Shown here in pieces: positions 54,106-64,000 of a stretch of 64,000 nucleotides of DNA. The position numbers were made by a program, and so were the translations under genes. How positions within the stretch are numbered: position 1 is the stretch's first letter; every line of letters starts with the position of its first letter. The DNA comes from Drechslerella dactyloides (Eukaryota; Ascomycota; Orbiliomycetes; Orbiliales; Orbiliaceae), in the NCBI GenBank assembly GCA_020064725.1, contig JAGTWJ010000008.1, positions 2,418,001-2,482,000 on the forward strand. Reading direction: 5' to 3'. A model generated the notes under the pieces. It had not been told where the DNA came from. It saw only the letters and a program-made list of their open reading frames with translations, and searched no databases.

Positions 54106-57100
54106 TGTGCTTTATCGAATGGACGGATGATGGATATCGTAGAGTTTTGTGGTTTCTGCAGAGTCTTTGCGAAAGAGTCGGGTCTGCTCGAATCGATTGA
54201 AATGCGAAAGGAATGAATGGAGTCGCGAGTGCTCGCTCGTCTGATGATGGTGCAGCAGATAAAACAAGATGCAGGATGCCGGATTCAATCAATGAATGGA
54301 AGCGGCGACAGCTGAAACGAGGCGAGTCGAGACAGATGCGGGCAACCAGACGTCGTCGTCGAGACGGATTGCGATCGCAACGGTGAGATCGTGTAGATTG
54401 TACGTAAGTGGAGTAGAAAGGCAGAGGCTCGAGATCGAAGCCGCTTGAAAATACAATTTATACGAAGGCGCTGGCTGGGCAGGCGATCGAGGCGGTCCTG
54501 TCAAAGGAAAGTGGTTTGGGTGTCGTTGCTGTGTTGCGGCGACGTTGGGAAAAGTTAACTGGCTGCTGGCTGGCCGGGCAAACCGATTTTGGAACTTCGA
54601 ACGGTCGACGGAGAGGGAAAACAGCAGGGAGAAGATGGGGAATCCAAAGGAATGTGGTATCGCTCGCGAGAACGAAGAGAAGGAACGACGAAGCAAAGAC
54701 GCTCGCAAAGACCTGTCTTGAGGGTGCGGAGGAAAGGTAGGAGAAAAAAAAAGGCTCGGCCTGCAGCGGGCGGACGGGCGACATTTATATCCTTTCTTCA
54801 TGCATCTCGAGCTACACCAAGGCTAGTCGCCCGGATCTGGCACTCACGGCAATGGCAACTATTCTATTACGAGAATGGATGGGATGGATGGGATCTCGGC
54901 CTGATTGCCTTGTTCCCTCTCCCTCCGTCCACGCCCATGTGGACCCCTGCAAAGGGGTGCAGTGCCCGCTGTCTCTACAGACGGGATAGTTACGAGACCA
55001 GGCCGATGCTCAAAAATGCACCCTGGCGGGCAACAGGAACAGCTCCCGGCCCGGCTGCTGCTGTTGGCGAGCGGGGCTGAGAGCATGCCGTCGGAAAGGA
55101 GAATGTGCTTTTTGCTTCATGCGGCTTCCTTTACAAAACCACATGCTGTATTCTCTTGTACCGCAGTCAGAAATCCTGTACCAGAGCCACCTACCCCGGT
55201 CCAAAAGAGAAAGCCAAAAGGTCGCTTGGATTCAAAGCCAAAAAGCAATGCTCAGGCAAAGAAAAGTACCAGTCGCACAAGCCACTTGTGCGAATGCGTC
55301 TTTATGAGCACAGGACCGTCAACCAACAGCGCCTTCGGGCAAGTGTTACAGGCCAGTGGATACATCTGTACAAGTATTCCGGCCCGTCTACATTATATGT
55401 TACCGACGAGCTTTAAGCAACAGGATCTCAATACCGTATTTTGGAACCAGGTATATCTTCGTGTATAATTTGCAGAGACTCAAAGCTGTGGCGAGCTTGT
55501 AAAATGGACCCGCCTATGTCCGAAGTTCCGGCAACGATCGATAGTCTGGGCGCCAATGCTAAAAAAGAACCACGGCAATCCGCATATCTTGTGCTGCACA
55601 CCAATATTTATGTAATGAGAGTACACGTAGGCAAGCGTCCGTGTTCATTGAAAGCCAATGGATTCATGGAAAAAACCCGCTCCATGCATGGCTCCGGCGT
55701 GCATGCAGGTACGAAAAATACAAAGAAAAATAAAAAAGAAGTATCCTCGCTTCCAGCAAACCCACGCGGCCAGTCAATGTTCTCGCGGTCCCGCGCGGCC
55801 TCCAAAACGCAGGGGCTAGGAGAAAAGTTGGATTGCCCTTGCAGTCAAGACTTTCTAAAACAGCGCCCAGGACCGCCATGCGTCCGCGCATATCCTGGAT
55901 AAAAGTACCAAAACACTCAAATTTCTGCCGGTGGGTACTTGACGACAACGTGATGGAGGGTGGCCGGAAGACATTACTCGCCATTTCATCTGGCATTCTT
56001 CGAACTTTTAAGTTTACAAGTTTACAGTTGCAAGGACCTCGTTGTTTTTTGACGGCTCAAGCTCATATGGCAAAGGGAGGCGGAAAACTTCCACCGTCAA
56101 GCAGCCGCTGGGAACTAAGATCGATCGCATGCCAAAAAAAAACATCCTGGATGCTGGTAAGTGTGTCACAATGACCTCAATAACAATACTTCGTAACCGT
56201 CCGCGATAATCACTATTCTACAACTAGAAATATAATTCATCTATGTCGAATCGCATCGATTCACAAGCGGGTATACATATGTTTATGCCGCTTTAAAAAC
56301 TGACATCAGCTGCATCACCAAGCTGGGACGATAATGCACCAAGATGGTGGCAGACTTTGGTGAGCATCGCGCGGGCATCTGATCTCGCATAACTTGAAAC
56401 GCCACTCTCTCTGGATGGCAGGTGATTGAAACAAAGAAACACCGAAAATACGCCTTCGAGAGCCGGAATCTTACCAGCCCTTCGAAAGTGCACTCGATAC
56501 CCAGATGCTGACCGTCAGGAGCTGTCACTGGACCCTTTCCTGCGAGGCTGGCATCATAGCAACGGAGAATTGACATATCTTAAACACAATAACAGCATCC
56601 ACTCCGCCGGGCGGCCAGGCAGAAGTTGGGACAATTATTCCTCCCACAACAATGGGTCAACGGCGAACCTCCTCGGAGCCGCGTCAGCTGAATGCACGTT
56701 CCGAGAACTCTTGCCTGTTGCTGGAGACACGCACAAACAGCGTGAATGCGCATGGTCTCTTGAAGAGAAAACGCCCGTTCCTGTCGATCGTGCGTTTTCC
56801 ACGCGACTGGCCTCCATTCGCAGCCAAAGGCCCGAGAACCTCGTCAGCTGTCGTCTGAAATAGATTAAAAGTTTGCATTGAAGCAGCGAGCCGAATTTGC
56901 GATGCAACTTGCCCCTCTCTCCGAAGACTTGCCCTTCTAGGCTTTGTTGCTTGCAGGAAGCTAGGAGATATCGGTGTAAGGCTGTACGGCTTGCACCGCC
57001 GACCAATACCAGGGGCTCGGAACGTTACCACCTGCAAAATCTCGTCCAGAATGCAGCAGTTGATGTTCGGATATATGCCACCCGCATTGCTGCCCGTGTG

Positions 57101-60100
57101 CTCTCATTGGTTCCCAGAAGGCCAATGGAGATTTTCATCGGCATCTTAGCCCGAGACCGATCGCGATCGAGGTAACGTGGATACGGCACAAGATACCAAC
57201 AACTATAGGTCTCGTTAGCTAGCTATAACTACTGTGTACAGGCTCGCGGTTCCTTACCTAGATAATTGCTCGATGCTTGGCTACAACAGACAACACAGCC
57301 AACGTTAGTGTACTAGCTGGCTTTGTGACATTGTATTGTCACCCCACACTTGGTCAAGATGAAAACTGAGTTCGAGACCTCGAACTTCTTGTCCAGTCAG
57401 CTGTTCTCCCCTCAATTGATGCCCCAATTATAGGCGTTTAAACGCTACGTCTGCAACCTCGAAACGTCGATAACTCTAGCCTCGGTCATGCCCAATCACG
57501 AGATGCCAGAACCACGGGCACACTGGAACTTACATACATGTACCTTCACGTACCCAGGGAAAGTAGCTCGTACCCTCTTCTCAGGAGGTGCAGCGTCCGG
57601 CTGCAGCAACAGAAACCACCCGACCTTGCATACGTTCGCTCCTCCCAGCCTGCAATTGGTGTAGGGGAGCAAGCTCATGCCGCTACTATCGCACCGGCCG
57701 AGCCGATCCACAGGCAATTGCTTCCGTCCGGAACATCACATCCCCTGTGGACGCGTTTCTCTTGGCGCAGGGGATAGGGAGAGAGCTGCACATATTTTTG
57801 TTTCTCTGACCTTGCATGTGCATGCATGCTCAATAGATGCCCCTCACGATTGGAGGCAGACCGAGGGGCATCCACGTTGCTTGCTATCAGCGACGAACCG
57901 CGTTACACAGTCCGATTCCATCCAACGCAAGAAGCCCTCGAGCAATTTAATCGGAAGGTTAACAATCTATAGAAAACATGACGAGGTTATTCCTTCCACC
58001 ATGTTTAGTCGCATAACGATGTTGGCGGCAAAGCCATCCGCAATTTGTGGCGTCAGGAATTGTCACTTTCAAAAGTAACATTAGGCGCCTGCTAATTACG
58101 CCTTCACAACATCAATTTTTAGCTACTTCTACTTTAACGAGCAATAGAATCGAACAGCAACTGTCCTCAATCCAGATGTAGGATTTTCTTTTCTAGCAAA
58201 GATATTACCAAGCTAAATGCGAAATGCGCACATGCCGCTTTCGTCGTTGGAGACACACCCATTGATAGACAGAAGGGCCTGACCTTACCTATGCCTTTCT
58301 GTCGACTGAGCGCATGAGCCCGCGTCTGCAAGGAGAAATCCTACAATCGCAATCCCCTAATTCCCCAACAGAAGCTGCCAAAAATCCCGCGCCATGATCC
58401 AGGCCAAGTGCTGCCAGGGCCACGAAATAGTCAGGAACAAGTCTGGCACTGCCACGTCGACGACGTGGTCCGAGACCAAGCCGAGCCCGCAACATGGGCG
58501 CCTTGGCGACGGCTCGCCACTCGTTTATGCAGGAACAGATACGAAGCGGAATGTGGATTTGCAAATACTGCTTGCGGTATATTATCCCGGCGGCTGGCCC
58601 CGAGACTAATATTATCCCAAGACTGGATTCGATGCGCACATGCTGTCAGTACTCCCTGCCAAAGGTTTGCGGATCCGACACATTCTTGGCTTGCAGTTTT
58701 AGTCAATATATGTGCTTTGTAGCCATGCCAGCGAACTCGACGCGCGGCCAGAGCCAGCCAGCTTTGGTTCCCACAGCTAAGCTAGCATGCATTCAAGGTC
58801 GAGGAGCGATACCTAGCTACGTAGTCGACCGTGAATAGCAAATATGTTGACCCTCGGTAATATCATATGCAAGGAATATGAGCTGTTGGGTCAATCTCGC
58901 TGTTGTCCCAACGATGTTAGAGCTGTGTTCCTGGCAAAGGATTCCCAACAACGCTAGAAAAATTTTTGCAAGCTCTCTGATCAATTGAACTGTGGGGTGA
59001 TCTTATAACTGTGTATGTATTGAGCTATCAAACTGAATATTACCTTAGTTGCGTGCTCATCAGTACATCGGTTATACAAATAGCCTACTTGTACCTGTAA
59101 TAAAAGTTATATCTATAGTTCTGTTGGCTTTAGAACATACCTACCTCTAGCTTCGCATGGGAGGCCTGCGAAAAGAAACAAGTTTTGTCTTACCAGATCT
59201 TTCTAGATTTTATAGCCAGTTTGGTATTGGACATGCAAATGACTCACTAGTCCGCGAAATTGGTCCAGAATGTGCCTGTCACCTCCCGAATATTTGGCCA
59301 GCGAAATTGTGCGTGTACGTAGAGCTCTATCCCTGCCGCAGTAACCAATCGCAATTACGGTGCCACGTCTGTACTGCGTCAGAAGCAGTGGGATATCGGT
59401 AACTCAGGTACATGTACAGCCGACGTCGCACAGTTTCGAGTCGACGGTCCCGCCGGCCGAGTTGCTTTGAGCTTTCTGATTGGAATATTCGAATACGCAC
59501 GTGTTCAAGCGAATGGGTCTTTCATTTGTAATTTTGACGCCTAGATCAGCTGTGAGCCGAAGCTTAACTTCGGGAGCTCGGAAGCCGAATCCTATTTTGC
59601 GAACGTGTAACTCTCAAACATTACACATCGTATCACTCGGCATCCTTGATGAGGTAGTCTTGGCGATGATCTCCCTGGGTTCTCCCAGGTTACGGGTTGG
59701 GAGAGCCGTCCTTCGAAGTGAATGTCATAGTAGGCTCACGGAGGCGCGCGGCATCAACTGGCTTGCAGCCAGCAAGTATGAGTTGTAGCCTTCGGGCTGT
59801 GATTATCCCAGAAGCCAGTTCGAAATGGTCATAAGAACCAGGAGTTCTGGACTGAAAATGGTATTTAATCTTGCTGCGCCTGACGTGAATACGTCGCAGT
59901 TACAGATCGTACGCTTGGTGACGTCCTGCACCTTCATTTGAAATTACTCACTATCACTCCAAAGGTAAAGCCCTTACAATTTGGCTGCTCCTCAGGATCT
60001 ATAGCCTGCTTAGCTTGTGGCAGCTTTATTTCTCAGTGGCTTGTGCTCAATAATACAGAAACATGAGGCGCCAACTTTCCTAGGGTCAGGAAATTTGAGG

Positions 60101-60970
60101 CGTAGAGCTGCTCGTTTATCAGGCTTGCAATGCCTGTAACCAAAAAAGGTTGGTTGCAAACGCTCTCTATTCATATACGCTTCGCAAAAAGAGCTTAAGC
60201 GCTTCGGGACTATAGTACTATCATTTGTCCATTCGATTTGTCCTCGTGTAGTTAATATACATCTAGAATTGCAGATTTGAGTGTTTTCAATATATGCGAT
60301 ATATTATAGTAGAGTGGACTAAGCTCCACTAGAGGAGCATTGTGGTAGTGTCTTTAAATCCACTTTTGAATCTATTGAAATTAAATGCAGGAACCACTGC
60401 TTATAAATTGCAAGTGCTCAGGATGGCCAAGGAGCCTATACCCACTCAAGACACAGTATATAATTTATGGCTGTCTTCAATTTTCGACATCGATGTCAGC
60501 ACTTAAACTTGCGCATGTCTTCAGAGTTACGCACGAGTAAGACATTTTTTCCGAACTATCGATCGATGATTAATGAAATTTGCGCGTTGCCTGAAAAAAT
60601 ACAACATGCTCCCGAAAGTCAGTAAGTGTCAAGCGTCGATTTATGTGGATATACGTACGAGAATCTGCAAAATCTCTCGTGGCTGAAAGTGGTCTCCGTG
60701 TCCTCACATCCCAAGAGCCGGACAATAAATGCGTGCTCGAAAATGTTAAGCGCTCGTGTGTATTTCTCCCTGGTGGATCGATATCGAGCAAGTTTGTTCA
60801 AACAAATTTTTTACTTCCAGGAAACCGCCAGAGGGAGTTAAAACTACGGGTGGACTCCAAACCACGGGTATAATCCGAACCAAGTCGAAGCTAGTATCTT
60901 GGTATATGGGTAGCGCTGGCCAACTGGCATTCTTGATCATAGCCCGATCGTCCGGTTCGAGCGTTCCAAT
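54106..60970. other. 6.9 kb region without a convincing gene
   Basis: The first 700 bp look like the promoter and pyrimidine-rich leader of the DUF1996 gene (minus). Beyond it, open frames are short, overlap on opposite strands (54905-55468, 55441-55902, 56426-56863, 58394-58609, 59157-59402) and lack motifs or splice-linked continuations. One TAGTCTCGGG-type repeat end with flanking duplication lies at 58579-58618. I saw no tRNA, 5S rRNA or transposase remnant. Non-coding RNAs or fast-evolving small genes cannot be excluded. Confidence 0.5.
58579..58618. mobile_element. Solo TAGTCTCGGGGCCAG end between 10-bp direct repeats
   Basis: ATATTATCCC occurs at 58579-58588 and 58609-58618. The 20 bp between end in CTGGCCCCGAGACTA (58594-58608), which differs by one C from the arm at 36675-36688. 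Direct repeats around one retained terminal repeat look like an excision footprint or collapsed copy of the same short element. Confidence 0.5.
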
Positions 60971-61795
60971 ATGACCACATACTCCTCCTCGACACTCCAA
61001 CCGCACTCGCAGCCAGGCTCTAAGCTGCCCATCCGTTCATTTACAATTCCTACGAGGGAACCCGAACGCTCCATCGAAATTAGGATTGCGGAACCCCAGC
61101 TTCGCGCAGATGGCCTTGGTCTCGAAACATGGGCTTCCTCATACATTCTCAGCAGTCTGCTTAGAAATTTCCGGGTACCGTTCGACGACGAAAGCCGCAC
61201 GCCGAACGATATCCTTCGAAACGCCAATATACCAGTGTTGGAGCTAGGTGCCGGAACAGGGCTTGTCGGGTTATCTGCGCAGGCGATCTGGGGAGTACCG
61301 GTACTCCTAACAGATCTGCAACCGATAGTAGCGGGCTTGCAAACGAATATAGACCTAAATCCCGAAATTTCCCGTGGAGCCGTTAATCCAGCTGCCGCAA
61401 CAGTCAATTATTCGGCCCGTTGTGGAACACTCGACTGGAAATCGCCGTCGACGCTCGAACTCGGTACGGGAGATTGTGTATACTCGTCTTCGACGTCAAA
61501 GGCACACGTAATTCTGGCTGCCGACACTGTCTACTCCGAGGAGCATCCAGAATTACTGACAAGGGTTATCAAGAGTTGGCTCGCACCGGATCCGGATTCG
61601 CGAGTGGTGATCGCATACTCCATGAGAGTGGCATATCTCGATGAAATTAGAGATCTGTGGAATAGGTTCGAAGAGGCTGGATTGGAAGTAATGCAAGAAG
61701 GGAGGGAAACAGCGCAAGAGGGTATGTTTGACGACGAGCTGTTGATCGAGTGGAGTGTATGGAAGTGGAAGACGTATCAGCGGATGGGTACATGA
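60971..61795 (+). CDS. METTL21/FAM86-type protein methyltransferase (Methyltransf_16)
   Basis: A single 274-codon frame. Class I SAM-methyltransferase motifs are in order: GLETWASSYIL ahead of motif I (residues about 48-60), motif I LELGAGTGLVGL (90-101), motif II LLTDLQP (about 113-119), and the post-II/IV region VILAADTVYSEEH (about 181-193). The GLxTWxxS element before motif I is typical of the METTL21/FAM86/EFM family, which methylates lysines on elongation factors, chaperones and other proteins. The final part (LLIEWSVWKWK) also matches that fold. The substrate cannot be predicted from sequence. Size is normal for the family. It stands isolated downstream of the gene-free 6.9 kb stretch, with no neighbour suggesting a pathway. 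Confidence 0.9.
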   Translation: MTTYSSSTLQPHSQPGSKLPIRSFTIPTREPERSIEIRIAEPQLRADGLGLETWASSYILSSLLRNFRVPFDDESRTPNDILRNANIPVLELGAGTGLVGLSAQAIWGVPVLLTDLQPIVAGLQTNIDLNPEISRGAVNPAAATVNYSARCGTLDWKSPSTLELGTGDCVYSSSTSKAHVILAADTVYSEEHPELLTRVIKSWLAPDPDSRVVIAYSMRVAYLDEIRDLWNRFEEAGLEVMQEGRETAQEGMFDDELLIEWSVWKWKTYQRMGT

Positions 61796-62702
61796 TCAAC
61801 GGAGCTGAAGAGTCAATTGCAATTGATCTATCTAAACTTCGCATATCTAGGTGGATGTCAATGGCAACTGAGGTGGATTGGTAAACTAATGTTTCCCTAT
61901 ATAAATAGGTATATATTCGCGTGTATCTTTATATGTCAATAGAAAGCTGGGTGCATATCGGTCTTATTATCTACGCGAAGAAAAAGGGGTAGTTAGTCGG
62001 AGTCCTCGAGGATGAGCTTGATGAAGATATCTCGTGACCCCGTAATCAAGTTCGCAGTAACCAGACAATTTTGGCCTCAAGATTTGTCTTTCATATTTAT
62101 ATGTGAACCACAGCCGTAAACTAGTTGACTAAATACATATTCGACATTTGATGGGCTATACGATAGTATATGACCGAGCTTAAGTGCAGTGAGCCCAGCA
62201 ACGTCGCTGCAACACACCATCGCTCAATCTTCCAACAATCTGCGTCTTCGCAATCTTCAAGAACATCATGGATTTAGAGCTACAGACAACCAGCCATGAC
62301 GTAAAGAAAATACGGGTAGAGTATCCATCTGAGCACCATGATTTCCGTAGCCGGAGTTGTTCATATACGATGTAAACCGATCGCGAACTCTATTCGATTA
62401 TTTACCTATTTACACGTAGGTATACATCAGCACTGAATATCTCTAGAATCGATCCCTGCATTTCAGTCAATGCCGTATACCTACACAAAAGTGTAACTTA
62501 TCACTCCTTCCGGGGATCGGTCGACCCCAAGTTAGCTTTTCCCTCCGCCTAGCTAGTTTCGATTTTTTTTTTTTTAGACATAAACCGTTCAACTCAATTC
62601 ACCTTTACGTCTGTACAGCTGTACATGTGCACTGCGTGCACTGGCTAAGATCTATGTTCAAGGCAGAAAGCTAACCCTATAGCCTAGAGCAAACTCGCCG
62701 AC
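61796..62702. other. Spacer upstream of the edge gene
   Basis: About 900 bp, AT-rich, with a 13-T run at 62563-62575. It probably holds the promoter of the gene starting at 62703. No clear TATA box. Confidence 0.5.
62563..62575. repeat. Poly-T run of 13
   Basis: Homopolymer about 130 nt ahead of the ATG at 62703. It may be part of a dA:dT promoter tract. Confidence 0.7.
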
Positions 62703-64000
62703 ATGATCTCGTTTCTTTTCTGCGTATTCGCAATACTTAACACTATCAGCACTTCCGCAGCCATCCCGCCTAGCCATGTCAGACCCATTCACAAAGCCGC
62801 TTCCCTCGGAGCGAACCCCCCAGCCCTCTATGGTCAAGCTGCTCGCCGCTCCCAACATCAAACCGCTGCCCCGACCCAAATTACTAGTTCGGCTGGCGTA
62901 TTTCAAACGCTGGAGTCGGACGTAACCAGCAACCAAATCGATACATGGCATGGCGAAAGGTTTCAAAGCTCGAGCAACCGCCCAGCTGAGAATGTTGGAA
63001 GTGATGGAGGTATCGAAACCGGTCTCTCCCAACTCGAAAGCCTCCCAACCCAGAGTTTAACTACTGTCGAAGAATTTGGCAGCTTTCAGACCCATACCCT
63101 CTCTGCTCTTCGGCCCTTAGATAGCCCACCGTCTGGCGATTTGGTAACACACACAGGAGCTGTCACAAGCACCTCGAGCGGCGGCTTTGATCCAACCATG
63201 CGAGCCTTGATGGCTGCCGTTCAGGTTGCCTATACTCCACCTGCACATGTTGATCAGCTACCGGTGGTGGCGATGGCATCCCCTTTCGACACGAATGATT
63301 TAAACACGAAAACCCTCGGAGAAATCACCGCCCCAACTATAACCCAAACCAAAGAGGCATTGACCATCTTCTCCACTCTTGATACTGGGATTCCGGGATT
63401 CGCACTCGACTTCCCCGATCGCACCCCTTTACTCCCACATTACGCAAGGGGTAATCAGGGCTTCGGTCCCCCAGAGTTAACGACCATGAAGACTGGTGTA
63501 AGCAACTACACTGTTCGGGAGGCTCTCGCGCAACCAACCGATCGTCAATTCCCTCCTATTGCTCCTGTTATCACGAAAGCTCACTTGAAGAGTATTAACG
63601 GCGAGAGCGCACAGAATTTTTATGATATATCTCGAGCAAGGGGCGAGTCAGTCAACCGCAATCAAGTAAAGAAGAAGTCAGCACCACTTCAGGGGAGAAA
63701 ATTTCTTACGTCGATGGCCCCTGCAGCCCATGATTTTCAGTGGACCGAACCAGCAGCTCCCCCTTTAATCGAAACATGGCATCCTCCCTCAGGCATGCCA
63801 GCTGTCGTGGGAATTCCTGCGTCGTCTTCATCGGCCGGAAGCAACGTAGTCCCTGTCGACAATATCGCTCCGACCTCTCAAGACAGGAGTGGAATGGGGG
63901 CAACGTCTTCCGTAACAGTTATTCCGGAAACCTCTTTCTCGGATGCAGGAGCACTAGCCTTTGGCCAAATCACAACAATAACTCGACCATTATGGGATGG
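62703..64000 (+). CDS. Secreted Ser/Thr/Pro-rich protein, 3' end outside the window
   Basis: Reading from the ATG at 62703 gives 432 sense codons and two extra bases with no stop up to the window edge, so the gene is partial. The N-terminus MISFLFCVFAILNTISTSA is a signal peptide, probably cleaved near AAIPPS. The rest is Ser/Thr/Pro/Ala-rich with low Cys and no membrane helix in view, for example QPTDRQFPPIAP and EPAAPPLIETWHPP. It would be heavily O-glycosylated if secreted. No catalytic domain is recognised, but one could lie beyond the edge. Minus frames within this span (62658-63032, 63337-63537, 63706-63903) are antisense by-products. Candidate cell-wall, adhesin-like or extracellular matrix protein; assignment to a family is not possible here. 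Confidence 0.72.
   Translation, partial: MISFLFCVFAILNTISTSAAIPPSHVRPIHKAASLGANPPALYGQAARRSQHQTAAPTQITSSAGVFQTLESDVTSNQIDTWHGERFQSSSNRPAENVGSDGGIETGLSQLESLPTQSLTTVEEFGSFQTHTLSALRPLDSPPSGDLVTHTGAVTSTSSGGFDPTMRALMAAVQVAYTPPAHVDQLPVVAMASPFDTNDLNTKTLGEITAPTITQTKEALTIFSTLDTGIPGFALDFPDRTPLLPHYARGNQGFGPPELTTMKTGVSNYTVREALAQPTDRQFPPIAPVITKAHLKSINGESAQNFYDISRARGESVNRNQVKKKSAPLQGRKFLTSMAPAAHDFQWTEPAAPPLIETWHPPSGMPAVVGIPASSSSAGSNVVPVDNIAPTSQDRSGMGATSSVTVIPETSFSDAGALAFGQITTITRPLWD

Noticed and set aside
53314..54216. 300-codon plus-strand frame antisense to the DUF1996 gene
   Set aside because: Same reason: a compositional shadow of a well-supported gene.
54289..54801. 170-codon minus-strand frame upstream of DUF1996
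   Set aside because: Low-complexity Ser/Phe/Pro/Arg composition reflects the pyrimidine-rich leader; no domain and no splice link to the gene.
56426..56863. 145-codon plus frame with overlapping minus frames
   Set aside because: Several frames are open on both strands over the same stretch; none shows coding features.
1..64000. Search by eye for tRNA, 5S rRNA, CRISPR arrays, telomeric repeats and transposase genes
   Set aside because: No B-box-like tRNA signals with foldable arms, no regular spacer-repeat arrays, no TTAGGG tracts and no transposase or reverse-transcriptase motifs were found. A computed scan could still reveal weak ones.
1..64000. Secondary-metabolite or defence gene cluster
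   Set aside because: No polyketide or peptide synthase, terpene cyclase, P450, NLR or similar core gene is present; the transporters and receptors alone do not define such a system.

Overview
The window is nuclear DNA of a filamentous ascomycete (Pezizomycotina). Short introns of roughly 40-150 nt with GT..AG ends and CTAAC-like branch sites, fungus-restricted families (Pth11/rhodopsin-like seven-helix proteins, a GPI-anchored GH17 glucanase, DUF1996, CYS-14-type sulfate permease) and long AT-rich spacers all point there. The class cannot be fixed from the sequence. I see no rRNA, tRNA, CRISPR or intact transposase gene.

Layout: sulfate permease (124-2643 +); rhodopsin-like protein A (5214-6958 +); membrane-anchored coiled-coil protein (8916-10472 +); small secreted 8-Cys protein (12392-13004 +); rhodopsin-like protein B (13792-15420 -); a gene-poor 5.5 kb stretch; OPT oligopeptide transporter (20961-23351 +); SLC35F-type carrier (24377-25744 -); GH17 glucanase EglC type (26880-28446 -); rhodopsin-like protein C (31699-33210 +); HerA/FtsK-like P-loop ATPase (34092-36490 +); PHS-type MFS phosphate transporter (38560-40613 +); rhodopsin-like protein D (41412-43326 -); an orphan 490-aa protein (44934-46406 -); a C2H2 zinc-finger protein (47121-48230 -); two convergent orphan membrane proteins (49195-50292 + and 50780-51910 -); a secreted DUF1996 protein (52603-54105 -); a nearly gene-free 6.9 kb stretch; a METTL21/FAM86-type methyltransferase (60971-61795 +); and a secreted Ser/Thr/Pro-rich protein (62703 +) that runs off the right edge.

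Most genes are multi-exon. I rebuilt exon joins by hand from splice signals, reading frame and family consensus. Every joined model given here closes in frame, but none has transcript support.

By content the region mixes nutrient transporters (sulfate, oligopeptide, phosphate, SLC35F), four paralogous seven-helix candidate receptors, and surface or secreted proteins. That fits an environment-sensing and uptake region, although genes are on both strands, widely spaced and show no sign of co-transcription. No gene set forms an evident biosynthetic or defence system. The most unusual items are a GC-AG intron in the P-loop ATPase, a family of short TAGTCTCGGG-ended inverted repeats (two copies flanked by 8-10 bp direct repeats), a 14-residue-repeat coiled-coil membrane protein, and several orphan genes.
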